Below are positions 1 through 9,500 of a stretch of 64,000 bases of DNA, one piece after another. The notes below the pieces were generated by a model. It had not been told where the DNA came from, made no database searches, and saw nothing but the letters and a program-made list of their open reading frames with translations. This DNA comes from a virus, in IMG/VR virus record IMGVR_UViG_3300045918_000320, positions 17,293 through 81,292 of that record; one strand, 5' to 3'. Every line of letters starts with the position of its first letter. The first letter of the stretch is position 1. Position numbers and translations under genes: made by a program.

Positions 1-23
1 TTTTTAACTACTATATCAGACAT
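1..23 (-). CDS. Start of a structural-block gene cut by the window edge
   Basis: A minus-strand ATG at 23 is preceded by an AGAGG ribosome binding site and reads MSDIVVK before the window ends. It overlaps the last codons of the upstream gene in a different frame, the same packing seen elsewhere in this block. Nothing can be said about its function. Confidence 0.5.
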
Positions 24-259
24 AATTGACCTCTTATAATTAAAGTTCCCTCTACTCTAATTCTTCGTTTAACTATCATTTGTTGATTAATTGGTATTGT
101 AACTGTGGTACTAGCTGGTACATTATTATATGAGAAATTGTCAGAGTCTCCAGTTCCAGTAAACCCTATATGAGTAAGAGCATTTGATAAATCATATTCA
201 GTAGGAATATCTAATTCCACTCCGTCTACTTCTAATACTGCTACTTTAATTGTTCCCAT
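11..259 (-). CDS. Small hypothetical protein of the tail block
   Basis: An 82-aa protein whose ATG has AAAGGAT upstream. Its composition is rich in Thr, Val and Ile, suggesting a small beta-rich domain, which fits a minor virion or tail accessory protein. It follows a hairpin terminator at the end of the tail-fibre gene on its right. I do not recognise the family; the virion role is inferred from position only. Confidence 0.7.
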   Translation of the reverse strand: MGTIKVAVLEVDGVELDIPTEYDLSNALTHIGFTGTGDSDNFSYNNVPASTTVTIPINQQMIVKRRIRVEGTLIIRGQLCLI

Positions 260-270
260 TTTTATCCTTT

Positions 271-299
271 AAAAGAAGCCTCGTATTTCTACGAGGCCC
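271..299 (-). terminator. Rho-independent terminator-like hairpin, minus strand
   Basis: Perfect 8-bp stem GCCTCGTA/TACGAGGC with a 4-nt loop (278-297), followed on the minus strand by a T-rich stretch (TTCTTTT). It sits just after the stop of the 494-aa tail-fibre gene. Confidence 0.6.
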
Positions 300-328
300 T
301 TACTTACCCCCCGAAAAGAGTAAGGTGA

Positions 329-1813
329 TTAAGCGTTCTTTTTAACGTGAGATACATTTAAGATCAAATCTGTTGCATTTTTAGCTTCACCAGCTAACCA
401 TACGTTGTTACCAGATCCACTTGGAATAGAAGTTGATAAAGCACTTCCTGTCCAGTAATATTTTGCACCTGCAGTAGCACTAGTTAAAACACCAGCACAA
501 ATAGATTCAACTGCTTTTACGTAAACAATTTGACCTACAGTAACTGCATTCATTGCTATACCTATAGCTTGAGTGTTGTTAGCTAAAGTTGAGTATACAG
601 ATACAGTATCGTTTGCTGACATATAAACTAATTGACCTTTAGCAATTGTTCCACCAGCAGTATAAGGTTGACCTACACTTGCAGCAGCAGCAGCTAATTG
701 TTGTAAAGCAGCTTCTACGTTATCAGTAGAAAAAAAAGATCCAGCATCTGCAATTGGCATATCAACAGCAGAAACTTGTCCTGCTCCTGTACCAAAATCA
801 ATCATAGTATCTTTAATACCTAAAGCTTTTACTCGTAAAGTATCAACATTTATTTCGATAGAAGAAGCATCTACATTTACTGATAGTACTCCTGAAGAAA
901 ATCCTAATCCAGCTCCGGCAGCAGAAGAGTCAATTTGAATATCATTACCTACTTTTACTAATCCAGTAGACGCCGTAATAGAATCAGCAGCATTAAAGAA
1001 TACAAAGTTAATTGCATCTGTACCAATTGTTACTACTGTACCTTGTTGTACAAAAGCTTTACCAGCGTTAGAACCTAATTGAACAGCAGTATACGCACCA
1101 TTGATTTCGTCAATTGGAGTAATAGCATCAAAATCAGTAGCTCTAACTGGAGCACCTGAAGCTTGAACGATATAGATACCATTTTCAGCAGGAGCAACTT
1201 GATCCTTAATTAAAATACGCACTCCAGCTACTAAAGTTACAGTATCTACTACTTGACCAGCAGCAAAAGACGTAGCTAAAGTTCCAGCTACTACAGTAGC
1301 AACAGAAACAGCAGCTTTTGGCTTAAGACCTTGTTGGTAAGATTGTAAAGTTTGTAAATTAACAGCATCTGTACCTGTAGATGGATCTGCTAAGTTAGTT
1401 AACTTAAATCCGCCCATAGATTGAGCACCTGTAAATGCTCTAGTACCATCAGCTTTAGTATAGATAGTGTGGTCATCATCACCTAATCCAGCTAAAGTTC
1501 CGTGATCTAATGCAGCGTTTAAAACTGAAGTATTAATCAATGAATTGATATACCCAGCAGCATCAGTTTGAACAGGTTTTGAAGCATCAGCTACTCCAGC
1601 AGAAGATGAAATAAATTCATTTTCTCTGAAATAACGAGCATCATGAATGTGTTCGTCTGCAGCATCAGCACCATCAACTAAGTGACCTAACTTTGTATCA
1701 GTTAGTTCTTTTGTTGCAGTTTTAAATGATGCAAGTTGTAGAGAGTCCGTTGCAGCCGAGGCTTCTTGATCGAAACCGTCTGCGTTTTTGTAAATTACCT
1801 TAATATCAGCCAT
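329..1813 (-). CDS. Tail-fibre-like protein (494 aa)
   Basis: A low-complexity Ala/Thr/Val/Ser-rich fibre protein. Residues about 111-129 contain DDDHTIYTKADGTRAFTG, a motif common in phage tail-fibre proteins (GLxDDDHxxYxxADGTRAFTG), which is the main support for the call. The rest is repetitive beta-rich sequence without a recognisable catalytic site. It is probably a receptor-binding or structural fibre segment. A degenerate copy of the T7-like promoter lies about 30 bp upstream, and a terminator hairpin follows the gene. Confidence 0.75.
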   Translation of the reverse strand: MADIKVIYKNADGFDQEASAATDSLQLASFKTATKELTDTKLGHLVDGADAADEHIHDARYFRENEFISSSAGVADASKPVQTDAAGYINSLINTSVLNAALDHGTLAGLGDDDHTIYTKADGTRAFTGAQSMGGFKLTNLADPSTGTDAVNLQTLQSYQQGLKPKAAVSVATVVAGTLATSFAAGQVVDTVTLVAGVRILIKDQVAPAENGIYIVQASGAPVRATDFDAITPIDEINGAYTAVQLGSNAGKAFVQQGTVVTIGTDAINFVFFNAADSITASTGLVKVGNDIQIDSSAAGAGLGFSSGVLSVNVDASSIEINVDTLRVKALGIKDTMIDFGTGAGQVSAVDMPIADAGSFFSTDNVEAALQQLAAAAASVGQPYTAGGTIAKGQLVYMSANDTVSVYSTLANNTQAIGIAMNAVTVGQIVYVKAVESICAGVLTSATAGAKYYWTGSALSTSIPSGSGNNVWLAGEAKNATDLILNVSHVKKNA

Positions 1814-1839
1814 TCTTTCCTCCTATTAGTAGTGTATAG

Positions 1840-1858
1840 CTACAATACTAGTTGTTAA
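1840..1858 (-). promoter_or_regulatory. T7-like late promoter, degenerate copy
   Basis: Minus strand reads TTAACAACTAGTATTGTAG. The AACAACTA core is identical to the other late promoters but the initiation part differs. It overlaps the stop codon of the gene at 1855-2196 and precedes the 494-aa fibre gene. Confidence 0.5.
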
Positions 1859-2196
1859 TCTATAATTTCTCCAGTATTGGGATTGTAACTGAATTTATCA
1901 CTTTCTAGCTCGTGATTTTTCATAATATCTCCCATAGCCGCAGTATATAAAGCCTTTTCCTGCGAGTATTTATGGTGACATTCTCCCACTACTCTTTTTT
2001 GTCTTTCTATTTGAGCTTCCATAAGCTTGTATTCTAAAATCATATTCTTAAGTAACTGTTCTTCTACTGCCATTTTTAATTTAGCATTTTCTATAGTTAA
2101 AGGCATAGTTTCTACTTTTAGCCTTTCGTCTATTGTTAAAACTTTACTTACTGGTTCTTCTTGTACTTCTTGCTGTCTTTTACTTACTTTTGCCAT
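1855..2196 (-). CDS. Coiled-coil hypothetical protein (113 aa)
   Basis: Charged, mostly helical protein. Residues about 20-90 are rich in Glu, Lys, Leu and Met with heptad-like spacing, suggesting a coiled coil. The C-terminus (YNPNTGEIID) is typical of small phage virion-block proteins. It could be a fibre connector or assembly chaperone, but only its place between tail genes supports that. No family recognised. Confidence 0.7.
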   Translation of the reverse strand: MAKVSKRQQEVQEEPVSKVLTIDERLKVETMPLTIENAKLKMAVEEQLLKNMILEYKLMEAQIERQKRVVGECHHKYSQEKALYTAAMGDIMKNHELESDKFSYNPNTGEIID

Positions 2197-2208
2197 AAAA
2201 TCTCCTTA

Positions 2209-2640
2209 TTAAATGAATACTGGTCTTAGTGGATTAATAAATACTTCTCCATTTCCGTAAGATCTACCTACTACTGTAGTTGAAGATGCGGCTGGAGTAT
2301 TAGGTTTTGTGTCAGTAGTAGCTCCGGCAGTATCTAAAAATATAGTAGAATTTAAAGGAAATACATTAAATGCTGGATCGTTAATTATTCCCATAATTAA
2401 AACATCTACTAAATTTCCTGCTGTAACATTATTTAAAGCCATACCAACTACAAATGCATCGTCAGGAGTAGTATTATTATTAGCTAATTTTACTTCTCCT
2501 ATTGCATTATAAGATAGTACATCTGTTCTAACTATATCTTCAGCCGCTATTCTCTGAATAACTAAATACGTAGAGCTATCGGCTGTAATAGCATCTGTAA
2601 AATCTAAAGTGCCTGTAAATGGATTCCATCTATAAGCCAT
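2209..2640 (-). CDS. Tail or capsid accessory beta-sandwich protein (143 aa)
   Basis: Starts MAYRWNPFTGTLDF, a start seen in phage virion proteins that carry a short N-terminal attachment motif. The rest (NATVGMALN-like and GNLVDVLIMG segments) resembles the small domain at the end of the 494-aa fibre protein (AIGIAMNAVTVGQIVYVKA), so the two may share a fold. A virion decoration or fibre-tip role is inferred. It abuts the next gene, whose stop lies one base away. Confidence 0.7.
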   Translation of the reverse strand: MAYRWNPFTGTLDFTDAITADSSTYLVIQRIAAEDIVRTDVLSYNAIGEVKLANNNTTPDDAFVVGMALNNVTAGNLVDVLIMGIINDPAFNVFPLNSTIFLDTAGATTDTKPNTPAASSTTVVGRSYGNGEVFINPLRPVFI

Positions 2641-3378
2641 TTATATTTTCCTAACTCTAGTTAATACTCTTTTTGTAGCATCTGAGTATGTTATTTCTAT
2701 TGTTGTAGCTAAAGTTGAAGTTAAATAATAAGCATATTGCTCTGTTGTAGAAGTAGGATATACTACTTGTATTTCATCAAATTGAATATTAGATAACAGG
2801 GAACCTTGCATTTTTGTATCAATACTCTGCAAGGAATTATTTCCTGTTACTTGGTTAGCCGATGTAGCCAAAGCTCCAGCACCGCTTAGTACTGCTGTAA
2901 CACTATCTTGACTACTATTTAAATTTCTAATATTCTGAGTGTTTGCTGGCTCAGTTTTTTGTTCTAATTCTGTTAGTATAGTATCTTGTTTAGCTAAAAT
3001 ATTATTTAATTGTCCAATTTGAATAGACTGATTAAATGCAGAGGCATCTCCTCCCCCAGAAGTTCCCCCGGAGGCTACGTGAAATCCACTACCAATAATT
3101 TCTACATAAGTAGAATTTGAAGAGTATGTAGTACAAGTAATTTCTAGAAAATCAAATAGAGAAATATCAAAAACTACTTCTTGACTACCTACTATTGTTC
3201 CTATTAATCCAAAAGAATCTTTGCCTTGTATCTTTCCTCTAATTTGAAATATGTTTGTAGATGCAGCATTTATTACCTCAAATTTAGCTTGAGTGTCTTC
3301 ATCAATATCAAATATCCCCAGATTTTTCACTGAGGATACGTATTGATTTATGCCGAATTTACCTGAAGAAGAAGCCAT
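2641..3378 (-). CDS. Tail-fibre-associated protein, paralogue of 4795-5487
   Basis: A 245-aa protein. Its first 110 residues (KFGINQY, then LFDFLEITCTTYS and VEIIGSGF) match the N-terminus of the 230-aa protein at 4795-5487 (KFGIKEY, MYDFVRLECTVFS, VELVGSGF). The C-terminal half has a helical, coiled-coil-like stretch and ends in a short beta segment. The shared N-terminal domain is probably a docking module on the virion. A strong T7-like late promoter lies 18 bp upstream of the start codon. Confidence 0.75.
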   Translation of the reverse strand: MASSSGKFGINQYVSSVKNLGIFDIDEDTQAKFEVINAASTNIFQIRGKIQGKDSFGLIGTIVGSQEVVFDISLFDFLEITCTTYSSNSTYVEIIGSGFHVASGGTSGGGDASAFNQSIQIGQLNNILAKQDTILTELEQKTEPANTQNIRNLNSSQDSVTAVLSGAGALATSANQVTGNNSLQSIDTKMQGSLLSNIQFDEIQVVYPTSTTEQYAYYLTSTLATTIEITYSDATKRVLTRVRKI

Positions 3379-3395
3379 TTTAACCCTTAATAATT

Positions 3396-3413
3396 CCTAT
3401 AAGTAGTTGTTAA
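3396..3413 (-). promoter_or_regulatory. T7-like late promoter
   Basis: Minus strand TTAACAACTACTTATAGG; predicted transcript start G at 3397. It directly precedes the gene at 2641-3378. Confidence 0.7.
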
Positions 3414-3433
3414 AGGTAGGTTTTACCCTACCC
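3414..3433 (-). terminator. Possible terminator just before the late promoter
   Basis: Inverted repeat GGTAGG/CCTACC (3415-3420 and 3427-3432) with a 6-nt loop. On the minus strand it is followed by only TTT before the late promoter begins. It lies right after the stop of the 447-aa fibre gene, so it may end that transcript, but the T tract is short. Confidence 0.4.
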
Positions 3434-3440
3434 TAATGGC

Positions 3441-4784
3441 TTAAATATTGGTAACTGTAGCTCTGAATTTAATTGTGTTAGATACAAATCCAGCAGAGTT
3501 AGCTGAAGTATATTGTACTTGTCCACCTGAAGTTATACTAAACACTACTCCAGAATCATCTCCTACGCCATTTACAGACATTACAAATCCTGTACCTGTT
3601 TGTATACCCATTAGTTCGAAAGTCTCGTATAAGCTTGCTGTAGCGTTTATAGCAACACTTACTTGAGCTTTAAAGCTTCTAACTACTGAACTAGAAAAAG
3701 CTAGACCAGTTACATTTGCCACAGAAGTTACGTTATTAGATGCTGAAAAAGAAGTGTGAGAAATATCCCCTAAAGTAGAAGAAGATCCAATTAAAGAATC
3801 GGCATAAGCTTTAACAGCTTTTGCTGAAGGTAAAGTATCATCACTAGCAGATACGGAACTTAAATCTGTATCTAATACTCCAGAAGCTAACATAGCTACT
3901 GTTAAATTAGAAATTGTATTACTAGAAGCATCAATTGTTTTGTTAGTTAAAGTAGCTGTAGCACTATTTTTTGTAGCATCAGAAGTATTGTCAACATTTC
4001 CTAACGAAACATCAGATTTAGTAAGAGTTACTACTCCGGTTTGTCCGTTTACCGAAACTACAGTATTAGAATTAATTGACTTTTCCCAAATTGAACCAGA
4101 ATAAACTGCCCAATCACCTACTGCAAAAGATATTGCACCTGCACCAAAATTATAAGATCCGGCTACACTTGCTAAATAAACCATACCAGCATTAGCAGCA
4201 GAATCTCCATTTAAAAGTGGAGTAGCTGGAGTAGCTGAAGCATCAAAAGTTCCTTCATAAGTCATTACTGAGTTTGGAAGTTGAGAAGCTGGAACTTTAC
4301 CTCCAGCATCTAGAGTAGCTACACCTGAATTAGCACCTTTTTCAGAAGTGTTAATTTTTAATGCTAAAGCGTCAAATACAGCGTTTTGAGAAGGAGCTAC
4401 ATCTGTAACTGCATCTGCGATACTATCTGCTACTGCAGCAGATTTTGCGGCTGAAGAAAAGTCAGAAATTGTAGCTGCTAATTGAGTACCAGTATGGTTA
4501 GCTCTATTAGTAGCGTCTACATTTGGTACATTTCCTAATCCAACTTGTGCTTTTGTAACACTATGGGGATTAGAAGTATTACTTGTATGCGAAGTTAAAT
4601 CACTTGCATTAGCTTTATTTCCAATTTGAGTTTGAATTGCACTGGTAACTCCGGATAAATATCCAAGTTCAGTGTTAGATACTGCAGAAGATTCAACTTC
4701 TCCAGAAGCACTAATTTGTAATGCTTTACTTGCCGTTTCTGCTGGGAGTTTTAACTTCCCTGTAATTTTAAATGGTGCTGTCAT
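3441..4784 (-). CDS. Tail-fibre protein with TLTNKT repeats (447 aa)
   Basis: Contains TATLTNKTIDASSN and SDVSLGNVDNTSDATK, motifs common in phage and prophage tail fibres, and a helical NTELGYLSG-type segment near residue 40. Two modules are shared with neighbours: about residues 265-330 match the 1649-aa fibre (SVSASDDTLPSAKAVK in both), and the last 100 residues match the C-terminus of 11528-11995 (GxVQYxSxNxxG). The gene starts after a clear TAAGGAGAAA site. A role in host recognition is inferred. Confidence 0.8.
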   Translation of the reverse strand: MTAPFKITGKLKLPAETASKALQISASGEVESSAVSNTELGYLSGVTSAIQTQIGNKANASDLTSHTSNTSNPHSVTKAQVGLGNVPNVDATNRANHTGTQLAATISDFSSAAKSAAVADSIADAVTDVAPSQNAVFDALALKINTSEKGANSGVATLDAGGKVPASQLPNSVMTYEGTFDASATPATPLLNGDSAANAGMVYLASVAGSYNFGAGAISFAVGDWAVYSGSIWEKSINSNTVVSVNGQTGVVTLTKSDVSLGNVDNTSDATKNSATATLTNKTIDASSNTISNLTVAMLASGVLDTDLSSVSASDDTLPSAKAVKAYADSLIGSSSTLGDISHTSFSASNNVTSVANVTGLAFSSSVVRSFKAQVSVAINATASLYETFELMGIQTGTGFVMSVNGVGDDSGVVFSITSGGQVQYTSANSAGFVSNTIKFRATVTNI

Positions 4785-4794
4785 AGTTTTCTCC

Positions 4795-5487
4795 TTATTC
4801 TATTATTATTTTTCCTACAAACCGAGTATCGGGCGTAATCACTGCATAAATTGTTATATTATTACTTGTATCAATATTTACTGGAGCAATTAATAAATCA
4901 AAACTACTTCCATTATTTTCGTAACAATTTACTACAGGATTTGCTATAGCATGTGTACTAAATGGAATAGTTAAGACATATTCTCCAGAAAATGTAGCCC
5001 AATCTGTTAAAGTAATAGTTTTAACATATTTTGTAGCTAAGCTAGAGCCTCCTCCGCCTACAGATCTAATATCTATAATATTTGGAGAAATGCTAGAAAT
5101 AATTACACTACTATCACTAGAAATTAATTCTAAAGTATCTAATCCTGTTAAATCTCCGTCAGGAGTAGTTATAGTATGTACTCCAGAAGTTAATTGAAAT
5201 CCGCTACCAACTAATTCAACTAATCCGCCTATTGCTGAGAATACTGTACATTCTAATCTGACAAAATCATACATACTAACAGTAAAATCTTTTTGACCAG
5301 ATCCAGTTAGAGTATCAACTATTGTCCAAGTATCCTGACCAGCAATTCTTCCGTATAAAACTATAGTATTACTCGGAGCTGCTCGATTAGTAATTAATCT
5401 TATTTTTGTATCATCCGTAATGTCAATTTCGGGAGCAAATACACTTGCACCTTGTAGGTATTCTTTAATACCAAATTTATTTGACAT
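4795..5487 (-). CDS. Tail-fibre-associated protein, paralogue of 2641-3378
   Basis: A 230-aa protein. Its N-terminal 100 residues are homologous to the protein at 2641-3378, while the C-terminal half is different. The C-terminal part (YVLTIPFSTHAIANPVV and IVITPDTRF-like strands) looks like a small beta-sandwich, such as a receptor-binding or fibre-tip domain. Conserved N-terminus with variable C-terminus is usual for fibres that share a docking site. Confidence 0.72.
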   Translation of the reverse strand: MSNKFGIKEYLQGASVFAPEIDITDDTKIRLITNRAAPSNTIVLYGRIAGQDTWTIVDTLTGSGQKDFTVSMYDFVRLECTVFSAIGGLVELVGSGFQLTSGVHTITTPDGDLTGLDTLELISSDSSVIISSISPNIIDIRSVGGGGSSLATKYVKTITLTDWATFSGEYVLTIPFSTHAIANPVVNCYENNGSSFDLLIAPVNIDTSNNITIYAVITPDTRFVGKIIIE

Positions 5488-5499
5488 TTTATTCCTTTT

Positions 5500-5922
5500 T
5501 TATTTTACTCTTCTAGAAATTTTATAAACTAACACTTCTAAACTATCAGCTTGCCCAGCTAATAAATTTTGTGTACCTACTGATACTGAAGGATCTTTAC
5601 AAGCTTGATCTAACATTGTTAAAGTAGCTTGTAATTGTTTTAGAATTTCCATATAAAATTCTTTATTTTCCGAAACACCTTTAGTTTTTAATTGAGATAA
5701 AATCTCTGTAGCTTTTTGATTAATTAACATTAAATCTACATGTTCTTCGCCATTTAATCCAATATGTCTTTCAATTAATTGATCGTAAAAATCTTCTGCT
5801 TGTCCGTAAACTTCAGCAAAAAATGCATGGTCGGGGAAGAATGCTACTTTAGCAGCTAAATGGTGAGCTTGTACAGCAAAAAGGTATAAAGCACGATAAT
5901 GAACAGCAATTTGTAACAACAT
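5500..5922 (-). CDS. Dps/ferritin-like four-helix protein (140 aa)
   Basis: Residues 19-52 follow the Dps ferroxidase layout. H20 and H32 are 12 residues apart, and D47 and E51 lie 15 and 19 residues after H32, the same spacing as H51, H63, D78 and E82 of E. coli Dps. The position of Dps D67 is Ala36, with Glu37 next to it. The length is close to Dps (about 150-167 aa) and the rest is helical. Dps proteins oxidise and store iron and can bind DNA. It sits between fibre genes, so it may be carried in the virion or simply expressed late. Confidence 0.65.
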   Translation of the reverse strand: MLLQIAVHYRALYLFAVQAHHLAAKVAFFPDHAFFAEVYGQAEDFYDQLIERHIGLNGEEHVDLMLINQKATEILSQLKTKGVSENKEFYMEILKQLQATLTMLDQACKDPSVSVGTQNLLAGQADSLEVLVYKISRRVK

Positions 5923-5931
5923 AAAAAGCTC

Positions 5932-6525
5932 CTATATTTTAGCTCTAAGTACTGCTATTTGATTATCTATTGATACTATAAAACTATTATCTCCAGAAAT
6001 TACAGCTTCTCTTACTCTTCTTGGAGTAATACTAGCTTCTAATTCTGCTATTTCTTTTTGTATAGCTTCTTTAGAATTTTTTAATTCTACTACAGCTACA
6101 AAGTCAAATAATTCATCTCTAGTTGGACATGGAATATTCGTAAATCTCCAATCCTGAATTTGTCCATTTACAATATTTATAGAATCATTTTCTGTATCTC
6201 TCAATGCAGATTTATCTTTTAAATATTCTTCAATTAATATTGCTATATCAATTTCTTTTATACAGATATTTTTGTGAGCATTTAAAATTTCTTCTGTAGA
6301 AGGAAATACTTCAAAATAAGTTTCTGTTGCCTGAATAGTTTCGTCGTATGCTGGTAAAGCAGATTCAATTACAGTCTCTCCATTCATTCTAGCCGGTACT
6401 GCATCGTGATGAATTACTTGATCCACAATTCTAGTCTTAGCTATTTTGTCAAATCCTGTAGAAGTGATTACAAAATCTACTCCTTCTTTTAATCCAAATT
6501 GTTCTAATATTTTTTTATAGTTCAT
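5932..6525 (-). CDS. Tail-fibre-associated protein with ITPRR C-terminus (197 aa)
   Basis: The last 40 residues (ITPRRVREAVISGD, then IDNQIAVLRAKI) match a C-terminal segment found in many phage tail-associated proteins next to fibre genes. The N-terminus contains QFGLKEGVDF. The gene lies directly downstream of the 1649-aa fibre gene and may encode a fibre-assembly or attachment protein. The exact role is not visible. Confidence 0.7.
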   Translation of the reverse strand: MNYKKILEQFGLKEGVDFVITSTGFDKIAKTRIVDQVIHHDAVPARMNGETVIESALPAYDETIQATETYFEVFPSTEEILNAHKNICIKEIDIAILIEEYLKDKSALRDTENDSINIVNGQIQDWRFTNIPCPTRDELFDFVAVVELKNSKEAIQKEIAELEASITPRRVREAVISGDNSFIVSIDNQIAVLRAKI

Positions 6526-6559
6526 TTTCTATCCTTTGCTGTGTTATGTACTTGTAACA

Positions 6560-9500
6560 CTATTTAATTTTTTCTATTAAGAACGATGTATAAATTTCAT
6601 TTTCCCCATCAGTAAATGCAGCACCTCTACCGTTTGTCTGTGCCCCTATATCTTGTAATTCAAATATACAAGTTTGAGTTATAGTAAATATTCCATCAAT
6701 TGTAGAAGTATTTGCATCTGCTATTGCTGATACTCTACCTAATTTTAAACCTACTGCTGAAGTAGTTCCTGTAGTTATATTTCTAAGTCTTGAACTTAAA
6801 GAAGATGCACCTGCTGAACCTGTATAAAAAGAAACTCCTCCACTAATAGAATAAGTTCCTGCTGCTAATTGAACTTGAGTATTAGTACCGTTTGTTCCTG
6901 TAAATGCTGAAGAGTTTTGTACAATTCCAAAAGGGTCTATTAAAGTATTTATTGGTCTAGCTGAAAAAGATGATAATGTATTTCCACCATTTGTACCTGA
7001 AGTATATTGAGTAGAAATATGTGCAATCTTTGGCATTAAATTAGGTAACGAAACTAAACTAGGTGATTTTGAAGCATTGATTACGAAGTAACCTGAAGTG
7101 TAAGAACTTGCTGCAGCATCTTGTCCAATATACCTTACTGTGCTAGTTAAAAATGGAGAACCTGCATCAATTGTTAATACTCCAGTTACTTCATTATACA
7201 TAACCCGTGTACCAATTTCAGTGTTTGTGCTGAATATTGACCAATCTGTACTTATAGTTGTACTTTTTGCTAAAGCAGCATAAGCATTTACTTGATAAGA
7301 TTTTAATCCAATTCCAATAAATATATCTGCCCTAGCTGGTAAAGCTGAAGTTGATGCGGTATTATATGGTCTTGAAAAGATCTGAATACCGTTTGTATTC
7401 ATAGAACTTGTAGTTTGAGTAGGTGCCGTATTAGCTATGACAGCACTAACACTGTTAGCAGCATAAGTATAAGTATTAAAAGTCCCTATAGCATCCGAAG
7501 TAGTGATAGCAGTACTCTTAAATACAAAACTCATTGTATCTGAACTTACTTGTTGAGTTGGAGAGGCTGTAGCTCCGTTGTCGGCTGTGGCTAGGATATT
7601 TACTTGTGTAAAACCAGTTAAATTAGTGCTAGACCTTTGTAATCTTATTACATCGTTAGCTGTTAATCTTATTGTAGTAGATGCACCAATAAAATAAATA
7701 TTAGATGTATCTTCTACTGCCATTATTCCATTAGGTACTCCAGTAGTAAGAGTTGTTGAGTTTTTTGTTACATAATAAGTAGTAGTACCTGAAGCAGTAG
7801 CATTTGCACTTAATGTAAATGCACAATCTTTTAATGCTTTAAAGCTAGTACCATTCACAGAATCACTAATGACTTGAATTACTCCAACATTTGTATTCTT
7901 GGTTATGTTTAAAACTGGTACACCTGTATTTGTAGAACCAAAAGTTGATGTAGCTGTTAATGCTTCAATCGCTTCTGTATCAGTAGTCTTCATATTCACA
8001 AAAGGGGTTACGTCTACTGAGGTTAAATTAGGTTTACCGACTTTTGAGATAGTGAATTTAGCTTCAAATGTTCCATCTGAACCTGTAGATGTTCCGTTAG
8101 AGTGTGCTCTTATTACATCTCCTGCTTGTAAGTATCCTTGCCAAGAAACTGTATTCGAGTATGATGAGTTCTCCGAGTGAGAGTTAGATAAAACTTCAGA
8201 AGGATTGGCTAGTAAAAATATATTTACAGTTGGTTGAGTTGTATTTTTTGTAATACCGAACTCAGAAACTGTGGAAAAAAGATCTGAGTATGATATACCA
8301 TAAGTTCCACTTGTATTTACAGTAAAATACCCACCTAAAGCAGCATCATCAGTATAAGTAATATCTCCACCAATATTTTGAACAGTATTAGAAAATCTTC
8401 TAATTTTTGTATTAGTACTCCCATACCCATTTGCAGTACGTAGTTGAACACAAGAATCCGACTGACTCCACTGAGGTAAAACATTAGAGAAATTTGCTGC
8501 AATTGACGTTTCTGTGAGTGAGAGATTAAATTGATTTGTCCCTACCGAAACTATAGTAGTATTTCCAGATATTCTTATTTTATCTCCTATATTTACATAC
8601 CCACTCCACGACAGAGTCTTAACTCTCGAAGCCACGTTACTTGATACCGACATAGCCTCGCTAGCTAGTGGATCTGTAGTAAGCACTTGCATATTTTTAG
8701 TAATAAAGAATGTACCGTCAGCAGAATTTACGGAAGCATTTACCGATAAACTCCCTGCTTTATTTACCGTAACCACTGTACCGTTAGCGGCACTATTTAC
8801 TACACTCCACGCATCCCCTTGAGTAATAGTTTGTGTGTCAAACTTTACCGTGTAGGTATCTGTACTCCCTCTAGCACTAGCACCTTCAAATCTCAATTGA
8901 TGAGTTGGGATAGTGATTTTAGAATCAGAAGATACGTTAAGTTGTTTTAGTGAACCCTGTTTAGAGATACTAAATTTAGCTTCTAAAGTACCGTTTGTTC
9001 CTGCCGGAGAACCATTTGTATGACATCTTATAACATCATTTACATATAAATATCTTGTAGTTTGTGCTGTGCTGAATAAGTTAGCAGCGGAGCCGACACC
9101 AATTGCAATTAATTCTGAAGCATTTGTTAGTGAATCCACGTTTGTAGTTGGTTGGGTAGTATTTAAAGTAATACCAACATATGGAGCAGTGTTTACTGCT
9201 TCTACAAACATCATTGAGTACATACCCTCTTCTTTAATTACAAAAGAAGCTCCTAAAGCAGCATCATCAATATACTGAATTGAACTTCCTAAATTTTGAT
9301 GTATATTTGAAAATCTTCTAATTTTAGTATTAGTTGAGCCGTATCCATTAGCAGTTCTTACTGCAATAATACTATCAGGAGTCTGAACTAATTGAGCTGT
9401 AGTAAGAGGGATTGTAGTAGTTGTAGAAGTAGAAGCTGTTAGTCCTGCAATTGGTACTGAAGCAAAGAAAGAAAAAGTCATACCAGAAGTAGCAAAAACC

